In this document: one piece after another, positions 45,921 through 54,449 of the stretch | How positions within the stretch are numbered: position 1 is the first letter of the stretch | Layout: the number at the start of each line of letters is the position of its first letter | Origin: Levilactobacillus acidifarinae DSM 19394 = JCM 15949 | Lineage (GTDB): Bacteria; Bacillota; Bacilli; Lactobacillales; Lactobacillaceae | Reading direction: 5' to 3' | DNA: 64,000 nt | NCBI RefSeq assembly: GCF_001434835.1 | Contig: NZ_AZDV01000005.1 | Location: 62,001 to 126,000, forward strand | Program-made: the position numbers and the translations under genes | The notes under the pieces: model-generated | What the model was told of the DNA's origin: nothing | Seen by the model: the letters and a program-made list of their open reading frames with translations, nothing else | Database searches by the model: none

Positions 45921-45963
45921 AGCAGGTGAGTCGGCGTTATGCCGGGGCTCATCTGTTTTTGTT
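45921..45963 (+). terminator. Terminator behind dnaB
   Basis: AGCAGGTGAG.CGGC / GCCGG.CTCATCTGTTTTTG. Confidence 0.85.
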
Positions 45964-46098
45964 TTGGCTCGTTGATTTGTCCGGATAAGTAAAAATTGAC
46001 CAAAAATCTGAAATTTTATCAGCAAACTGGCAAAATTCATACGGATGTGCTAGAAAGTTCACACTTTCGTCATATTTACCAGCTAATATATACAACAT

Positions 46099-46123
46099 AG
46101 AAGTTAACCAATTGGTTGCTTCT
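46099..46123. repeat. Palindrome around AACCAATTGGTT
   Basis: AGAAG...AACCAATTGGTT...CTTCT: perfect 12-bp core with a matching outer arm; may be an operator or the start of a structured RNA. Confidence 0.5.
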
Positions 46124-46220
46124 ACCAAAGATTAACAATCTTTTTTCATGTACTCTTCCTCCCCTGGAATAATGAAAAAATAGTTAACGTCATTTTTATG
46201 ACGTTACCCCTACTCCGATG

Positions 46221-46254
46221 ACCATCGCTTTCCCCGAGCGATGGTTTTTCTTTT
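46221..46254 (+). terminator. Orphan terminator
   Basis: ACCATCGCT / AGCGATGGTTTTTCTTTT. No gene lies directly upstream; dnaB already has its own terminator. Confidence 0.8.
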
Positions 46255-46263
46255 GCCTAAAAG

Positions 46264-46375
46264 AGTGCGTCCCGAGCGCTTAGCGAGTGAGCATTAACGT
46301 CATTCGGTCGATTAGCCCTGGGCTTGGGCTGATCGGCCGAATGGGGTTAAGCGGAACTCGCTGCTCGGGTAAGCA
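46264..46375. repeat. Long imperfect inverted repeat, about 110 bp
   Basis: Nested arms pair outside to inside: GTGC/GCAC, CCCGAGC/GCTCGGG, GCGAGT/ACTCGC, and CATTCGGTCGATTAGCCC/GGGCTGATCGGCCGAATG with a seven-base loop. No transposase or target duplication is visible. It could be a REP- or MITE-like element or a structured RNA. Confidence 0.7.
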
Positions 46376-46411
46376 CGTTTCGGCACCATCAAGGAAAAAC
46401 TTTCAATCATT

Positions 46412-46457
46412 AAAAAACGCGGTAACCCCGTAACCATCCGGGTTACCGCGTTTTTTT
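46412..46457. terminator. Bidirectional orphan terminator
   Basis: AAAAAACGCGGTAACCC / GGGTTACCGCGTTTTTTT. It shields the ABC exporter from upstream transcription. Confidence 0.9.
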
Positions 46458-46609
46458 AGCAAATTAGTTCGAATAATAGTTAGTTTTAGTTGTATTAATC
46501 TAACTAAAGAGTTAAGATAATGGCCATGAAGTTGAAGGGCGGTTATGATGTTAGACGATTCGACCGCGCTTTAATCGGCAGTTAAACTTTAACCAATAAG
46601 AGGGGATTC

Positions 46610-48382
46610 ATGATGGAACGTCGCGTTACCGCGCCACGCACGGCGCCGACCCGGTCCGCCGGGAAATTTAACCTGAAAGCTTTTTTGAATTTAATTCGGC
46701 AAACAAAACCGAAGTACTGGCAGCTCTGGGTGGGCCTAGCCTTGGGTCTGGTGGCTACCGGGGCACAATTAGCCGCCCCGAAGTTCGCCCAGACGTTGAT
46801 CAACGGCTTTAGCCACGGCATCAATCAGGGCCTGTTGGGGCTAATTATTGGCCTGTTCGTTCTGAGTGCCGTGATTAGCGCGTTTTCCGGGGCCCTATTA
46901 GGGATCTTCGGGGAAAACGTGGTGGCCAACCTGCGCAAGACCCTGTGGCAAAAGTTGGTTCGTTTACGGGTCAGCTATTTCGACAGCGTCAAGACCGGGG
47001 AGATGACTTCCCGGTTGGTCAACGATTCAACGCAGATCAAGGATTTACTGGCCAACTCGTTTCCCCAGATGGTTACGTCCTTGCTCCAACTCCTAGGAGC
47101 GCTGGTGATCATGGCGTTGATGGACTGGAAGATGACGGCCATCATGTTCATCGCCTTACCGTTACTGATGGCGATCATGTTGCCCATCATGCGGCTGAGC
47201 AGTAAGGTGGGGCGGCAACGGCAAGACGCCCTGGCCACCTTTAGCGGCAGCACTAACGACACGCTGAGCGAGATTCGTCTGGTCAAGTCATCCAACGCCG
47301 AAACCTACGAAACGCAAAATGGGTTCGCCCAAATCAAGCAGCTTTACCGGATCGGCCTGAAGGAGGCCGTGTACGATTCCATCGCCAGTCCGATCATGAC
47401 GGCCGGCATGTTGGCGTTATTCGTCGGCGTGCTGGTCTACGCCGCGGCCCGGGTGGCCGATGGCTCGATGAGCATGGGGACTCTGGTGTCATTTCTGATG
47501 TACCTGTTCCAAATCGTCGGCCCCGCCGGCATGTTGGCGCGATTCTTCACCGACTTATCTAAGGCTAACGGGTCGACCGAACGGGTTCGCGACCTGTTGA
47601 ACGAACCCGAAGAAGCCTTGACGGCCGGGACGACCCAACCGATCACCGACCACACGCTGAGTCTCCAACACGTGGACTTCGCCTACGAAGATGACGGCCA
47701 ACCGGTGCTCCACGACGTGAATATTGAGGCTAAACCCAATACGGTCGTGGCCTTTGCCGGGCCTTCCGGGGGTGGGAAATCAACCATCTTTGGTTTGTTA
47801 GAACGGTACTATCAACCGACCGCCGGGAAAGTGATGTTGGATGACCAGGACGTTAACGACCTAAGTCTAACGGATTGGCGCTCCCAAATCGGGTACGTCA
47901 GTCAGGACTCCGCCATCATGGCCGGTACGATTCGGCATAACTTAACCTATGGCTTGGCGCAGGACTTTACTGACGACCAGCTCTGGCACGTCTTACAACT
48001 GGCCTACGCCGACCAATTCGTTCACGAGATGCCGGACGGGCTGGATACCCAGGTCGGCGAACGCGGCGTTAAGGTCAGCGGTGGGCAACGCCAACGGTTG
48101 GCGATTGCGCGGGCTTTCCTGCGCGACCCTAAGATCCTCATGCTGGATGAGGCCACGGCGAGCTTGGACTCCGAGTCCGAGGCCATGGTACAAAAGGCGT
48201 TGGGGCAGTTAATGCGCGGTCGAACCACTTTGATTATCGCGCACCGGTTGAGCACCATCGTGGACGCCGATAACATTTACTTTATCGAGCACGGCCAAGT
48301 CAGCGGTCACGGGACCCACCAAGAATTGATGGACCGGTTACCGTTGTACCGCGATTACGTCAAGATTCAGTTTAAGGAGTAA
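46610..48382 (+). CDS. ABC exporter, half-transporter of the LmrA/BmrA type
   Basis: The 590-residue protein joins an N-terminal six-helix membrane domain (about 35-320) to an ATPase domain with Walker A GPSGGGKST, the signature SGGQRQRLAIARA, and Walker B ILMLDEATASLD. It should work as a homodimer exporting drugs, lipids or peptides. AGAGGGGATTC precedes the ATG pair at 46610. A single gene with a terminator shared with ogt. Confidence 0.93.
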   Translation: MMERRVTAPRTAPTRSAGKFNLKAFLNLIRQTKPKYWQLWVGLALGLVATGAQLAAPKFAQTLINGFSHGINQGLLGLIIGLFVLSAVISAFSGALLGIFGENVVANLRKTLWQKLVRLRVSYFDSVKTGEMTSRLVNDSTQIKDLLANSFPQMVTSLLQLLGALVIMALMDWKMTAIMFIALPLLMAIMLPIMRLSSKVGRQRQDALATFSGSTNDTLSEIRLVKSSNAETYETQNGFAQIKQLYRIGLKEAVYDSIASPIMTAGMLALFVGVLVYAAARVADGSMSMGTLVSFLMYLFQIVGPAGMLARFFTDLSKANGSTERVRDLLNEPEEALTAGTTQPITDHTLSLQHVDFAYEDDGQPVLHDVNIEAKPNTVVAFAGPSGGGKSTIFGLLERYYQPTAGKVMLDDQDVNDLSLTDWRSQIGYVSQDSAIMAGTIRHNLTYGLAQDFTDDQLWHVLQLAYADQFVHEMPDGLDTQVGERGVKVSGGQRQRLAIARAFLRDPKILMLDEATASLDSESEAMVQKALGQLMRGRTTLIIAHRLSTIVDADNIYFIEHGQVSGHGTHQELMDRLPLYRDYVKIQFKE

Positions 48383-48385
48383 TCT

Positions 48386-48428
48386 AAAAGGCGTCGCGAA
48401 GACTTTCTGGTCTCCGCGACGCCTTTTT
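48386..48428. terminator. Bidirectional terminator between the ABC exporter and ogt
   Basis: AAAAGGCGTCGCGGAGAC-like arms: AAAGGCGTCGCG / CGCGACGCCTTTTT. Confidence 0.88.
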
Positions 48429-48429
48429 A

Positions 48430-48942
48430 TTAAAGGTGGTGCTGCGCTAAGGTTGCCGGATCGTGCCCTTCCAGGGTCAGTAACGCGATCTTACGGTCGA
48501 GCCCGCCGGCGTAACCGGTTAGGTCGCCGGCGCGACCCACAACACGGTGACAAGGAATCATAATCGACAGCGGGTTGTGACCCACGGCGCCGCCGACCGC
48601 GCGGACCGCGTTGGGTTGGCCCAGCTGATTGGCGATTTGCTGGTAGGTCACCGTTTGGCCGTAGGGAATCTGGGTCAACACTTGCAGGACCCGGGCCCGA
48701 AAGTCGGTGACTTCCGGTTGGAGTGGGAGATCGAACGGCGCGGGCGCTTGGCCGTCGAAGTAGGCACTCAACCAGTCAAGAGCCAGGTTGAGTGGCGCGG
48801 TGCTCCCGGTTGGGATGGCACTTAAGTCGTAGTCGGCCCCGAAGTGTTGCTGGTCGGCGAACCACAAGCCGTATAAGGCCTGGTCGTCTCCCAGTAACGT
48901 GAGGTTCCCGAGGGGGGAGGGGGTGGTGAGTTGATAACGCAT
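48430..48942 (-). CDS. ogt: Methylated-DNA--[protein]-cysteine S-methyltransferase
   Basis: Ogt removes methyl groups from O6-methylguanine by transfer to its own cysteine. The 170-residue protein has the active-site PCHRVVG and the helix-turn-helix GQTVTYQQIANQLGQPNAVRA. AAAGGAGG precedes the ATG. It follows the FMN reductase gene after 14 bases, so the two form an operon. Confidence 0.94.
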   Translation of the reverse strand: MRYQLTTPSPLGNLTLLGDDQALYGLWFADQQHFGADYDLSAIPTGSTAPLNLALDWLSAYFDGQAPAPFDLPLQPEVTDFRARVLQVLTQIPYGQTVTYQQIANQLGQPNAVRAVGGAVGHNPLSIMIPCHRVVGRAGDLTGYAGGLDRKIALLTLEGHDPATLAQHHL

Positions 48943-48956
48943 GACGAGTCCTCCTT

Positions 48957-49493
48957 TTAGTCAGTCGTTAAAGTTAAAATCTGACGGAGCTTCTGGGCGT
49001 CGGCCGGCAGGGTCGATAATTTTTGAACGTCACCGGGCAGATCCGCCACGACCGTCGCGGTGCCCATGAAGGTCATTTTGAGCCAGTCACAAGAAAGTTT
49101 GAGGGATTGTTCGATGATTGGTTGCGCCTTGTGGACCGGATCGTCGGCGCCCACAATCAGGAGAAAAATCGCTTTGCCGGCAAACGAAACGCCGTGGGTG
49201 TGGCTGTCGAACCAGCGGTCGAGAAAGACCTTGAGCTGACCGCTCATGTTGTACCAGTAGACCGGGGTGCTTAACACCACCGTGTCGGCCGCCTGGAATT
49301 GGGTGATCAAGCGGTCGTAATCGTCGGTCGAATCGCCTTGCGGGTGCGTGGTTTCGCGGTAGTCGTGTTCAAAGTTTAGGTGGACGTCGGCCAGGTGAAC
49401 GGTGTGGTGGGGCAACCCCACCAGGAGCCGTTCCCCAAAAGCCGCGGAATTACTGTTAGGTCGCGAGGACCCGTCAATTAAAAGGGTGGTCAT
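48957..49493 (-). CDS. NAD(P)H-dependent FMN reductase/flavodoxin-like protein
   Basis: The 178-residue flavodoxin-fold protein begins MTTLLIDGSSRPNSNSAAF (phosphate-binding loop) and has TPVYWYNMSGQLKVFLDR, the FMN-contact loop of NADPH-dependent FMN reductases and quinone reductases. Probably reduces flavins or quinones. AGGAGGAAAA precedes the ATG. First gene of the operon with ogt. Confidence 0.88.
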   Translation of the reverse strand: MTTLLIDGSSRPNSNSAAFGERLLVGLPHHTVHLADVHLNFEHDYRETTHPQGDSTDDYDRLITQFQAADTVVLSTPVYWYNMSGQLKVFLDRWFDSHTHGVSFAGKAIFLLIVGADDPVHKAQPIIEQSLKLSCDWLKMTFMGTATVVADLPGDVQKLSTLPADAQKLRQILTLTTD

Positions 49494-49728
49494 CGGTAAT
49501 TTTCCTCCTTACATAAATCCTAGTGTAGGAAAGTCTTCGACGAAAATCAATCAAAGCGTAGAGCGGAGGGGGTGGTCGAAAGGCGGGCTCCCGTGATAGA
49601 ATGGGTCTTAATCTGAATCTCATTTAAATTTAATTTATGGTGAGCACTTTAATCCGCGGAAAATCAACGATTAGGGTGTTTTTACCAGTCCTGAGATTTC
49701 ATCAACTACACCAAAGGGAGGCTATCAG

Positions 49729-50904
49729 ATGCGTGAAATTCGGCTGCGCTGGTTACTGTTGGGGGAACTTTTCAGCAGTATCGGCATGAGTTTTATCTGG
49801 CCACTAACGACCATCTACCTACATAACCATCTGGGGATTTCCTTGACCCAGGTCGGCGTGATTCTTCTATTTTATTCCTTAGCCAACGTGATTGGCAGCG
49901 TCATCGGGGGCCGCCTGTTCGACCGGCTCAATCCGTTTTATCTGACCGTGGGCGGGGTCAGCGTGTCGCTGGCGACCATGCTGGTGCTGGTCTTCAGCCA
50001 CGGCTGGCCCGCCTTTCCGATTGCGTTACTCTTTTTGGGGTTCGCTTCGGGCTGGACGCTGACCATGGTTAACTCGCTGGGCACCACGATTCATAGCCGG
50101 GACGGGCGCTATATTTTTAACATGTTGTACTTCGCTCAAAACTTCGGCATCGTCATTGGGACCGCCATGGTTGGGTTCGTCTACAGCATCAGTATTACGT
50201 TACTGTTTAGCATCGCGGCGAGTCTGTTCGTGGCCTTCATGGTGGTGGTCTTGAGTACCTACCACGTCCCGGCCGTGATGCACCGGCAGGTTCACGAAAA
50301 GGAAACGCAAACGGTGACCTTGCCCAAGGCCAATCGCTACATTATGGGAACCTTCTTCATCTCATTGGTGATTATCTGGATCATGTACGAACAATGGAAT
50401 TCCAACCTGTCCGTTTACATGACCGGCATGGGCATCCTGATGCGCGACTACAGTCTGTTGTGGACGATTAACGCAACATTGATCGTAGTGTTCCAGGCGC
50501 TCCTGAACTGGTTATCTAACTTCTTCACCAACCTGTATCTGCAAGTGTATGCCGGAATCTTCTTCGTGGCGTTATCGTTTGTGACCCTAATTTTTGCCAA
50601 GGACTACCTGCACTTCGTGATCGCCATGGTGATCCTGACCATGGGTGAGGCGACGGCCTTCCCCGCTATTCCGGCGATTGTCAACAGTTTGACGCCGACC
50701 GTGGTTAAGGGGAAATACCAGGGCATGGCTAACGCTTGGGCGTCATTGGGCCGGGCACTGGGGCCCTTATTCGGGGGGCTAGTTATCGACTACGTGTCCT
50801 ACACGGCGCTATTCATCGTGGCGGCGGTGGCCAATTTGTTAGTTCTGGGGCTCAACGTCTTAATCATTACGAGAAATCGGCACCGTGTCACGGTTTATAA
50901 ATAA
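49729..50904 (+). CDS. MFS transporter
   Basis: The 391-residue protein has 12 hydrophobic segments and the MFS loop GGRLFDRLNPF after helix 2. It resembles small-molecule efflux permeases such as MdtG/YxlH-like proteins; substrate unknown. AAAGGGAGG precedes ATG 49729. No regulator is adjacent. The leading gap (49494-49728) holds only probable promoters. Confidence 0.85.
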   Translation: MREIRLRWLLLGELFSSIGMSFIWPLTTIYLHNHLGISLTQVGVILLFYSLANVIGSVIGGRLFDRLNPFYLTVGGVSVSLATMLVLVFSHGWPAFPIALLFLGFASGWTLTMVNSLGTTIHSRDGRYIFNMLYFAQNFGIVIGTAMVGFVYSISITLLFSIAASLFVAFMVVVLSTYHVPAVMHRQVHEKETQTVTLPKANRYIMGTFFISLVIIWIMYEQWNSNLSVYMTGMGILMRDYSLLWTINATLIVVFQALLNWLSNFFTNLYLQVYAGIFFVALSFVTLIFAKDYLHFVIAMVILTMGEATAFPAIPAIVNSLTPTVVKGKYQGMANAWASLGRALGPLFGGLVIDYVSYTALFIVAAVANLLVLGLNVLIITRNRHRVTVYK

Positions 50905-50969
50905 AATAGTATTAATTGGGTGTATAATAAATTAAGAGCAGCGGAATATTTGTTATTAGGGGAATGAAC

Positions 50970-51245
50970 ATGAAAAAAATTATCCGGGGAGCGAGCGGAC
51001 TGTTACTGGGTCTGGTGGCGGGATTCTTTCTATGGGGGACCCACACCGCGCAGAATCAGTCGACCGTGACGGACTCGGTAGTCCAACCGACGTCCGGTCA
51101 AACGGCGGTCCAGTTGACCGATTCGAATGGCCATCACGGTCACGTTGAGATGAAGACGCAGACAACGACTAGTCAGGCGGGGAAGACGGTCAGTCGCGAA
51201 ACCACAACTATGACGTATCAGCACAAGCAACCGTGCCATCATTAA
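50970..51245 (+). CDS. Small secreted or membrane-anchored His-rich protein
   Basis: The 91-residue protein starts MKKIIRGASGLLLGLVAGFF, a signal-anchor or signal peptide, followed by a Thr/Gln/Ser-rich polar region with HHGH near the middle and CHH at the C-terminus. Not recognised. Start ATG 50970 is seven bases behind AGGGG; ATG 50964 is too close to it. TATAAT at 50923-50928 is a likely -10. Terminated at 51299-51339. The histidines and final Cys might bind metal, but this is a guess. Confidence 0.7.
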   Translation: MKKIIRGASGLLLGLVAGFFLWGTHTAQNQSTVTDSVVQPTSGQTAVQLTDSNGHHGHVEMKTQTTTSQAGKTVSRETTTMTYQHKQPCHH

Positions 51246-51298
51246 ATGAATATTACGGAAAATAAGTCGATTTATTTGGAATAAAATTGTTTTTATAC

Positions 51299-51339
51299 AA
51301 AACGGCGACCCTACGGTTTCAAGGGGTCGTCGTTTTTTT
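51299..51339 (+). terminator. Terminator behind the small His-rich gene
   Basis: ACGGCGACCC / GGGTCGTCGT followed by seven T residues. Confidence 0.88.
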
Positions 51340-51387
51340 ACGCGAATATTCATAAAATATGCAGTAAAATGAATGTTTATAAAACGT

Positions 51388-51416
51388 TTGACAGCTAAAA
51401 TGAATGGTGATACCTT
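51388..51416 (+). promoter_or_regulatory. Promoter of T-box/oppA copy 3
   Basis: -35 TTGACA (51388-51393), 17 bases, -10 TACCTT (51411-51416). Confidence 0.65.
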
Positions 51417-51424
51417 ATATATAA

Positions 51425-51683
51425 ATTAAAAGTAAAGATTAAGTCGAGAAGAGTAACGGGGCGGAGCCGCCCAGCAAGTTCGGAGAGCTGACAGCCGAAC
51501 CCGCGAACCCCCGCGAAGCGCATCCCGACATCGTCATGGTGAATGATCAGTAGCCGTGACCGAACCGTGGTCGTTACCCCACGCGCACTTTTGAGGAGTG
51601 CATTGAGTGAAAAAACAAGGTGGTACCGCGACGCATTCGCCCTTGTTGACCGAAACGGGTCAGCGAGGACGGGTGCTTTTTTG
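51425..51683 (+). promoter_or_regulatory. T-box riboswitch of oppA copy 3, specifier possibly Pro
   Basis: T-box core AAGGTGGTACCGCG at 51619-51632, then terminator with GACC/GGTC and CGCCC.../GGGTG arms and TTTTTT (to 51683). Stem I has AGTA (51451-51454), with CGGG/CCCG above it and GAA-C-CCC-C on the other side, giving CCC (Pro) by analogy with asnA. The lower helix is unclear, so the codon is tentative. Confidence 0.85.
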
Positions 51684-51702
51684 CGATTGAGGAGCGATAA
51701 AT

Positions 51703-53325
51703 ATGAAAAAACAAGTGATGGGATTAGGGTTAAGCTTAGGGTTATTGGCCGTTGTTGGCCTGGCGGGTTGTGGGAGCACGCAAGCCCAGAGTAAGAGTAA
51801 AGATGCTACGTTGGGCGTCACGCTGGTGGGGAATCCCGCTACGGCGGACCCGGCGATTTCCGGGGACGTGAACAGTTCCAGTCTGATTTCACAGACCGAG
51901 GAGGGCCTGTACACGTTGGACAAGAACGGCAAGGTGGTCGCTGGCGTTGCCGAAAAGGTGGTCAAACCCACGCAAAACGGGACCGTCTACACCTTTAAGA
52001 TTAAAAAGAACGCTAAGTGGCAAAACGGTGATCCCGTGACCGCCCAAGACTTCGTGACCTCGTTTGATTGGCAGGTCAATCCTAAGTCCAAGTCGCAGGT
52101 CGCCAACAAGTTGAAATATTTGAAGAATTACGCCGCCGTGCAAAGCGGGAAAAAAGACCCGAGCCAATTGGGCGTTAAGGCATTGAATGTAAACACGTTA
52201 CAGTTGACCTTATCCAAGCCGCAACCTTGGTTGCCGGATATTCTGGCCACGGCCGAATACCCGATGAAGACGGATCTCTTTAAAAAATACGGCAGTCACT
52301 ACGGCACCTCGGCGGCTAAGACCATGTCCGAAGGGGCCTACAAGTTGGTCGGTTGGAGCGGCAACAGTGATAGCTGGACCTACGTGAAGAACGACCACTA
52401 CTGGAACGCTAAGAACGTTAAGATCCCAAAGGTCAGCGTGCAGGTGGTCAAGGATGCCGGCACGGCGGTCAACCTATTCAAGTCCGGCAAGGTGCAAGAA
52501 ACCTTCTTGACCGGTCAGTACATCAAGCAAAACGCCAAGAATCCCGAAATGACCACGACGTTGAACAGTTCGATGCGGTTCCTGGAATTTAACGACAAAC
52601 GGACCGTCACGCACAACACCAAGGTACGGCAAGCCTTCTCCGATATCGTGAACCGGACTCAGGTCACTAAAAATGTCTTACAGGACGGCTCGCAGGCCGC
52701 GAAGAGTCTGATTCCGACCGGTGACGGTAACGATCCCAAGACCGGCGAAGATTTCGCCAAGGAAGTCGGCAATCAGGTGAGCTATAACCCTAAAAAGGCC
52801 ACGGCTCTGTGGAACCAAGCTAAAAAGGAATTGGGCATCAAGAAGGCCAGTCTGGAACTATTGACGGCCGACACGGACGAACAACAACACGTCGCCCAGT
52901 ACCTGCAGCAACAGGCGCAAAAGTACATGCCGGGGTTGACCATTACGATTAAGGCGTTACCGTTGGCCCAACAAATCAACAAGGGTTCGCAAGGCAATTA
53001 CGATATCGACTTAGACGGTTGGACGACCGATTGGCGGGACCCCGCGGACTTCTTACAGATGGCCGATGGGACCAGTTCCGTGAACTTCACCAAGTGGAAT
53101 AACGCGCACTTCACCAATTTAATGAGTGAAATCGACAACACGGCGAAGTACACTACGCAGCAACGGTGGGATTTAATGAAGGAAGCTGACACCTACGTGA
53201 CCCAGCAAGCGGGCTTAGTTCCCCTGTATCAACAGGCGAAGGCTCACCTGGTTTCCAAGCAGGTCGGTGGGTTGAAGTACACCATGATGAGCGACGCGCA
53301 ATACAAGTACGCTTACTGGAAATAG
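51703..53325 (+). CDS. oppA: Peptide ABC transporter substrate-binding lipoprotein, OppA-like (copy 3)
   Basis: The 540-residue protein has lipobox LAGC (Cys23) and the family 5 binding-protein fold, with LVGNPATADPAISGD at the mature start and SEGAYKLVGW in the middle. The C-terminal SDAQYKYAYWK echoes copies 1 and 2, but the overall sequence is more distant. GAGGAGCG precedes the ATG. It has its own T-box but no amidohydrolase and no transporter core next to it. Confidence 0.93.
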   Translation: MKKQVMGLGLSLGLLAVVGLAGCGSTQAQSKSKDATLGVTLVGNPATADPAISGDVNSSSLISQTEEGLYTLDKNGKVVAGVAEKVVKPTQNGTVYTFKIKKNAKWQNGDPVTAQDFVTSFDWQVNPKSKSQVANKLKYLKNYAAVQSGKKDPSQLGVKALNVNTLQLTLSKPQPWLPDILATAEYPMKTDLFKKYGSHYGTSAAKTMSEGAYKLVGWSGNSDSWTYVKNDHYWNAKNVKIPKVSVQVVKDAGTAVNLFKSGKVQETFLTGQYIKQNAKNPEMTTTLNSSMRFLEFNDKRTVTHNTKVRQAFSDIVNRTQVTKNVLQDGSQAAKSLIPTGDGNDPKTGEDFAKEVGNQVSYNPKKATALWNQAKKELGIKKASLELLTADTDEQQHVAQYLQQQAQKYMPGLTITIKALPLAQQINKGSQGNYDIDLDGWTTDWRDPADFLQMADGTSSVNFTKWNNAHFTNLMSEIDNTAKYTTQQRWDLMKEADTYVTQQAGLVPLYQQAKAHLVSKQVGGLKYTMMSDAQYKYAYWK

Positions 53326-53346
53326 AGTGTTAGATTAAGTGTGGGC

Positions 53347-53383
53347 AAGGCGGTGACGACCAGTGAGTCGGCGCCGCCTTTTT
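53347..53383 (+). terminator. Terminator behind oppA copy 3
   Basis: AAGGCGG / CCGCCTTTTT with an inner GAC/GTC pairing. Confidence 0.8.
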
Positions 53384-53471
53384 ATGACCGGTTAGCAAAA
53401 AAACACCGGTTGACGGGGACCGGCGTAGAAGGTGAATAAGTATGACAAAAGTGGATAAATACTCGAGACAC

Positions 53472-53504
53472 AAAAAAACCGCCATCATTGCTGATAGCGG
53501 TTTT
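53472..53504 (-). terminator. Terminator of the first-listed tRNA-Lys gene
   Basis: Minus strand AAAACCGC / GCGGTTTTTTT right behind the tRNA. Confidence 0.85.
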
Positions 53505-53512
53505 CGATATGA

Positions 53513-53585
53513 TGGGCAGTCAGGGGATCGAACCCTGGACCCACGGATTAAGAGTCCGTTGCTCTGCCAGCTGAGCTAACTGCCC
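53513..53585 (-). tRNA. tRNA-Lys (CTT)
   Basis: A 73-base cloverleaf on the minus strand: acceptor GGGCAGT/ACTGCCC, D arm GCTC/GAGC, anticodon stem ACGGA/TCCGT with loop CTCTTAA (anticodon CTT), T arm CAGGG-TTCGATC-CCCTG, discriminator A. CCA is not encoded. Identical to the copy at 53751-53823. Confidence 0.97.
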
Positions 53586-53689
53586 ATATCTTTTCAACGA
53601 AAATAATCATATCATGTCTGCCGGGGGTGATGCAAGCTTTTTTTGAAAAAAGTTGATTTTTATACAACCGATTACCGACCTGCGACCAT

Positions 53690-53734
53690 AAAAAAATCAG
53701 CAGGCACGAAGTCAATTCTTCGTACGAGCTGATT
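53690..53734 (-). terminator. Terminator of the second tRNA-Lys gene
   Basis: Minus strand AATCAGC / GCTGATTTTTTT with inner CGAAG/CTTCG pairing. Confidence 0.88.
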
Positions 53735-53750
53735 AATGGTAAAGATATGA

Positions 53751-53823
53751 TGGGCAGTCAGGGGATCGAACCCTGGACCCACGGATTAAGAGTCCGTTGC
53801 TCTGCCAGCTGAGCTAACTGCCC
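53751..53823 (-). tRNA. tRNA-Lys (CTT), second identical copy
   Basis: Same 73 bases as 53513-53585, including anticodon CTT and no encoded CCA. The flanks GATATGA before and CATATCTTTTC after are also shared, while the terminators differ. The two copies are separate transcription units in direct repeat. Confidence 0.97.
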
Positions 53824-54449
53824 ATATCTTTTCGACGAGAACTATCATAGCATGTCAGCTAAGGGGACGCAATCCCTTTTGTCAAAAAATTTGGCCTAAA
53901 TTTGAATTTTTTTAAATTATGGGGTGATGGACTCGGGGAAATTACTGAGTGATTGGGTGCTATTTTTACTGGTAAGGCCGTTTACCAGCGAACTTTGAGC
54001 TTAGGAAAATGAATTTGACGAATGAACGTCGCTTGATTAATTGTTAATTAATTGTAGTAAAAATAGTTTATTTATCGTGTAAATAACACTAATAATAATA
54101 TCGTGAACGACGTCCCCGGGGTATTTCCTGGGAAATTTTAAATTAAGGACAGCTTAAAGCCGTGATGGAGCAGCCCTGAAACCAGCTGCCGGATGTGTTA
54201 TAATTCAAGTAGCGCCCGAATCATATCGTTAACCGGAAATTTATCGGAACGAACGGCGCTCTTGAGATTCATGCGGGTCATCCTGGTGGTGGCCCCACAT
54301 TCCTTGACTTTAAACGAGAGTAACTGGCAACAACTTAATGGAGTGGTCCCACTGACGATGGTGTTCTGACATCCGGTGGTTGACCTGCCGATAATCCTGC
54401 AATTATCGGATCGATTTGTCTTTTTTCCTTAAGGAGGAAATTTTTAATT
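53824..54449 (+). promoter_or_regulatory. Gap and long leader upstream of walR
   Basis: No gene. A WalR-box-like TGTTAA-N5-TGTAGT lies at 54042-54058 and a Noc-type palindrome at 54123-54136. A promoter has -35 CTGAAA (54176-54181), 17 bases, extended -10 TGT-TATAAT (54199-54204). The leader of about 240 bases has an AGCGCC/GGCGCT stem and CCGATAAT/ATTATCGG (about 54390-54411), followed after 10 bases by TTTTTT. The last hairpin could act as an attenuator. Confidence 0.6.
54123..54136. promoter_or_regulatory. Noc-binding-site-like palindrome
   Basis: ATTTCCTGGGAAAT differs in one base from the Bacillus NBS ATTTCCCGGGAAAT. Intergenic, 320 bases before walR. Confidence 0.6.

Larger units (their letters stand above)
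45964..46609. other. Gene-free gap rich in hairpins
   Basis: About 650 bases between dnaB and an ABC exporter. It holds a palindrome (46099-46123), a GTTAACGTCA/TGACGTTAC hairpin near 46172-46206, a terminator (46221-46254), a 110-bp inverted repeat (46264-46375) and a bidirectional terminator (46412-46457). Two terminators without genes suggest one or two small RNAs. No ORF with a ribosome binding site was found. Confidence 0.55.
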
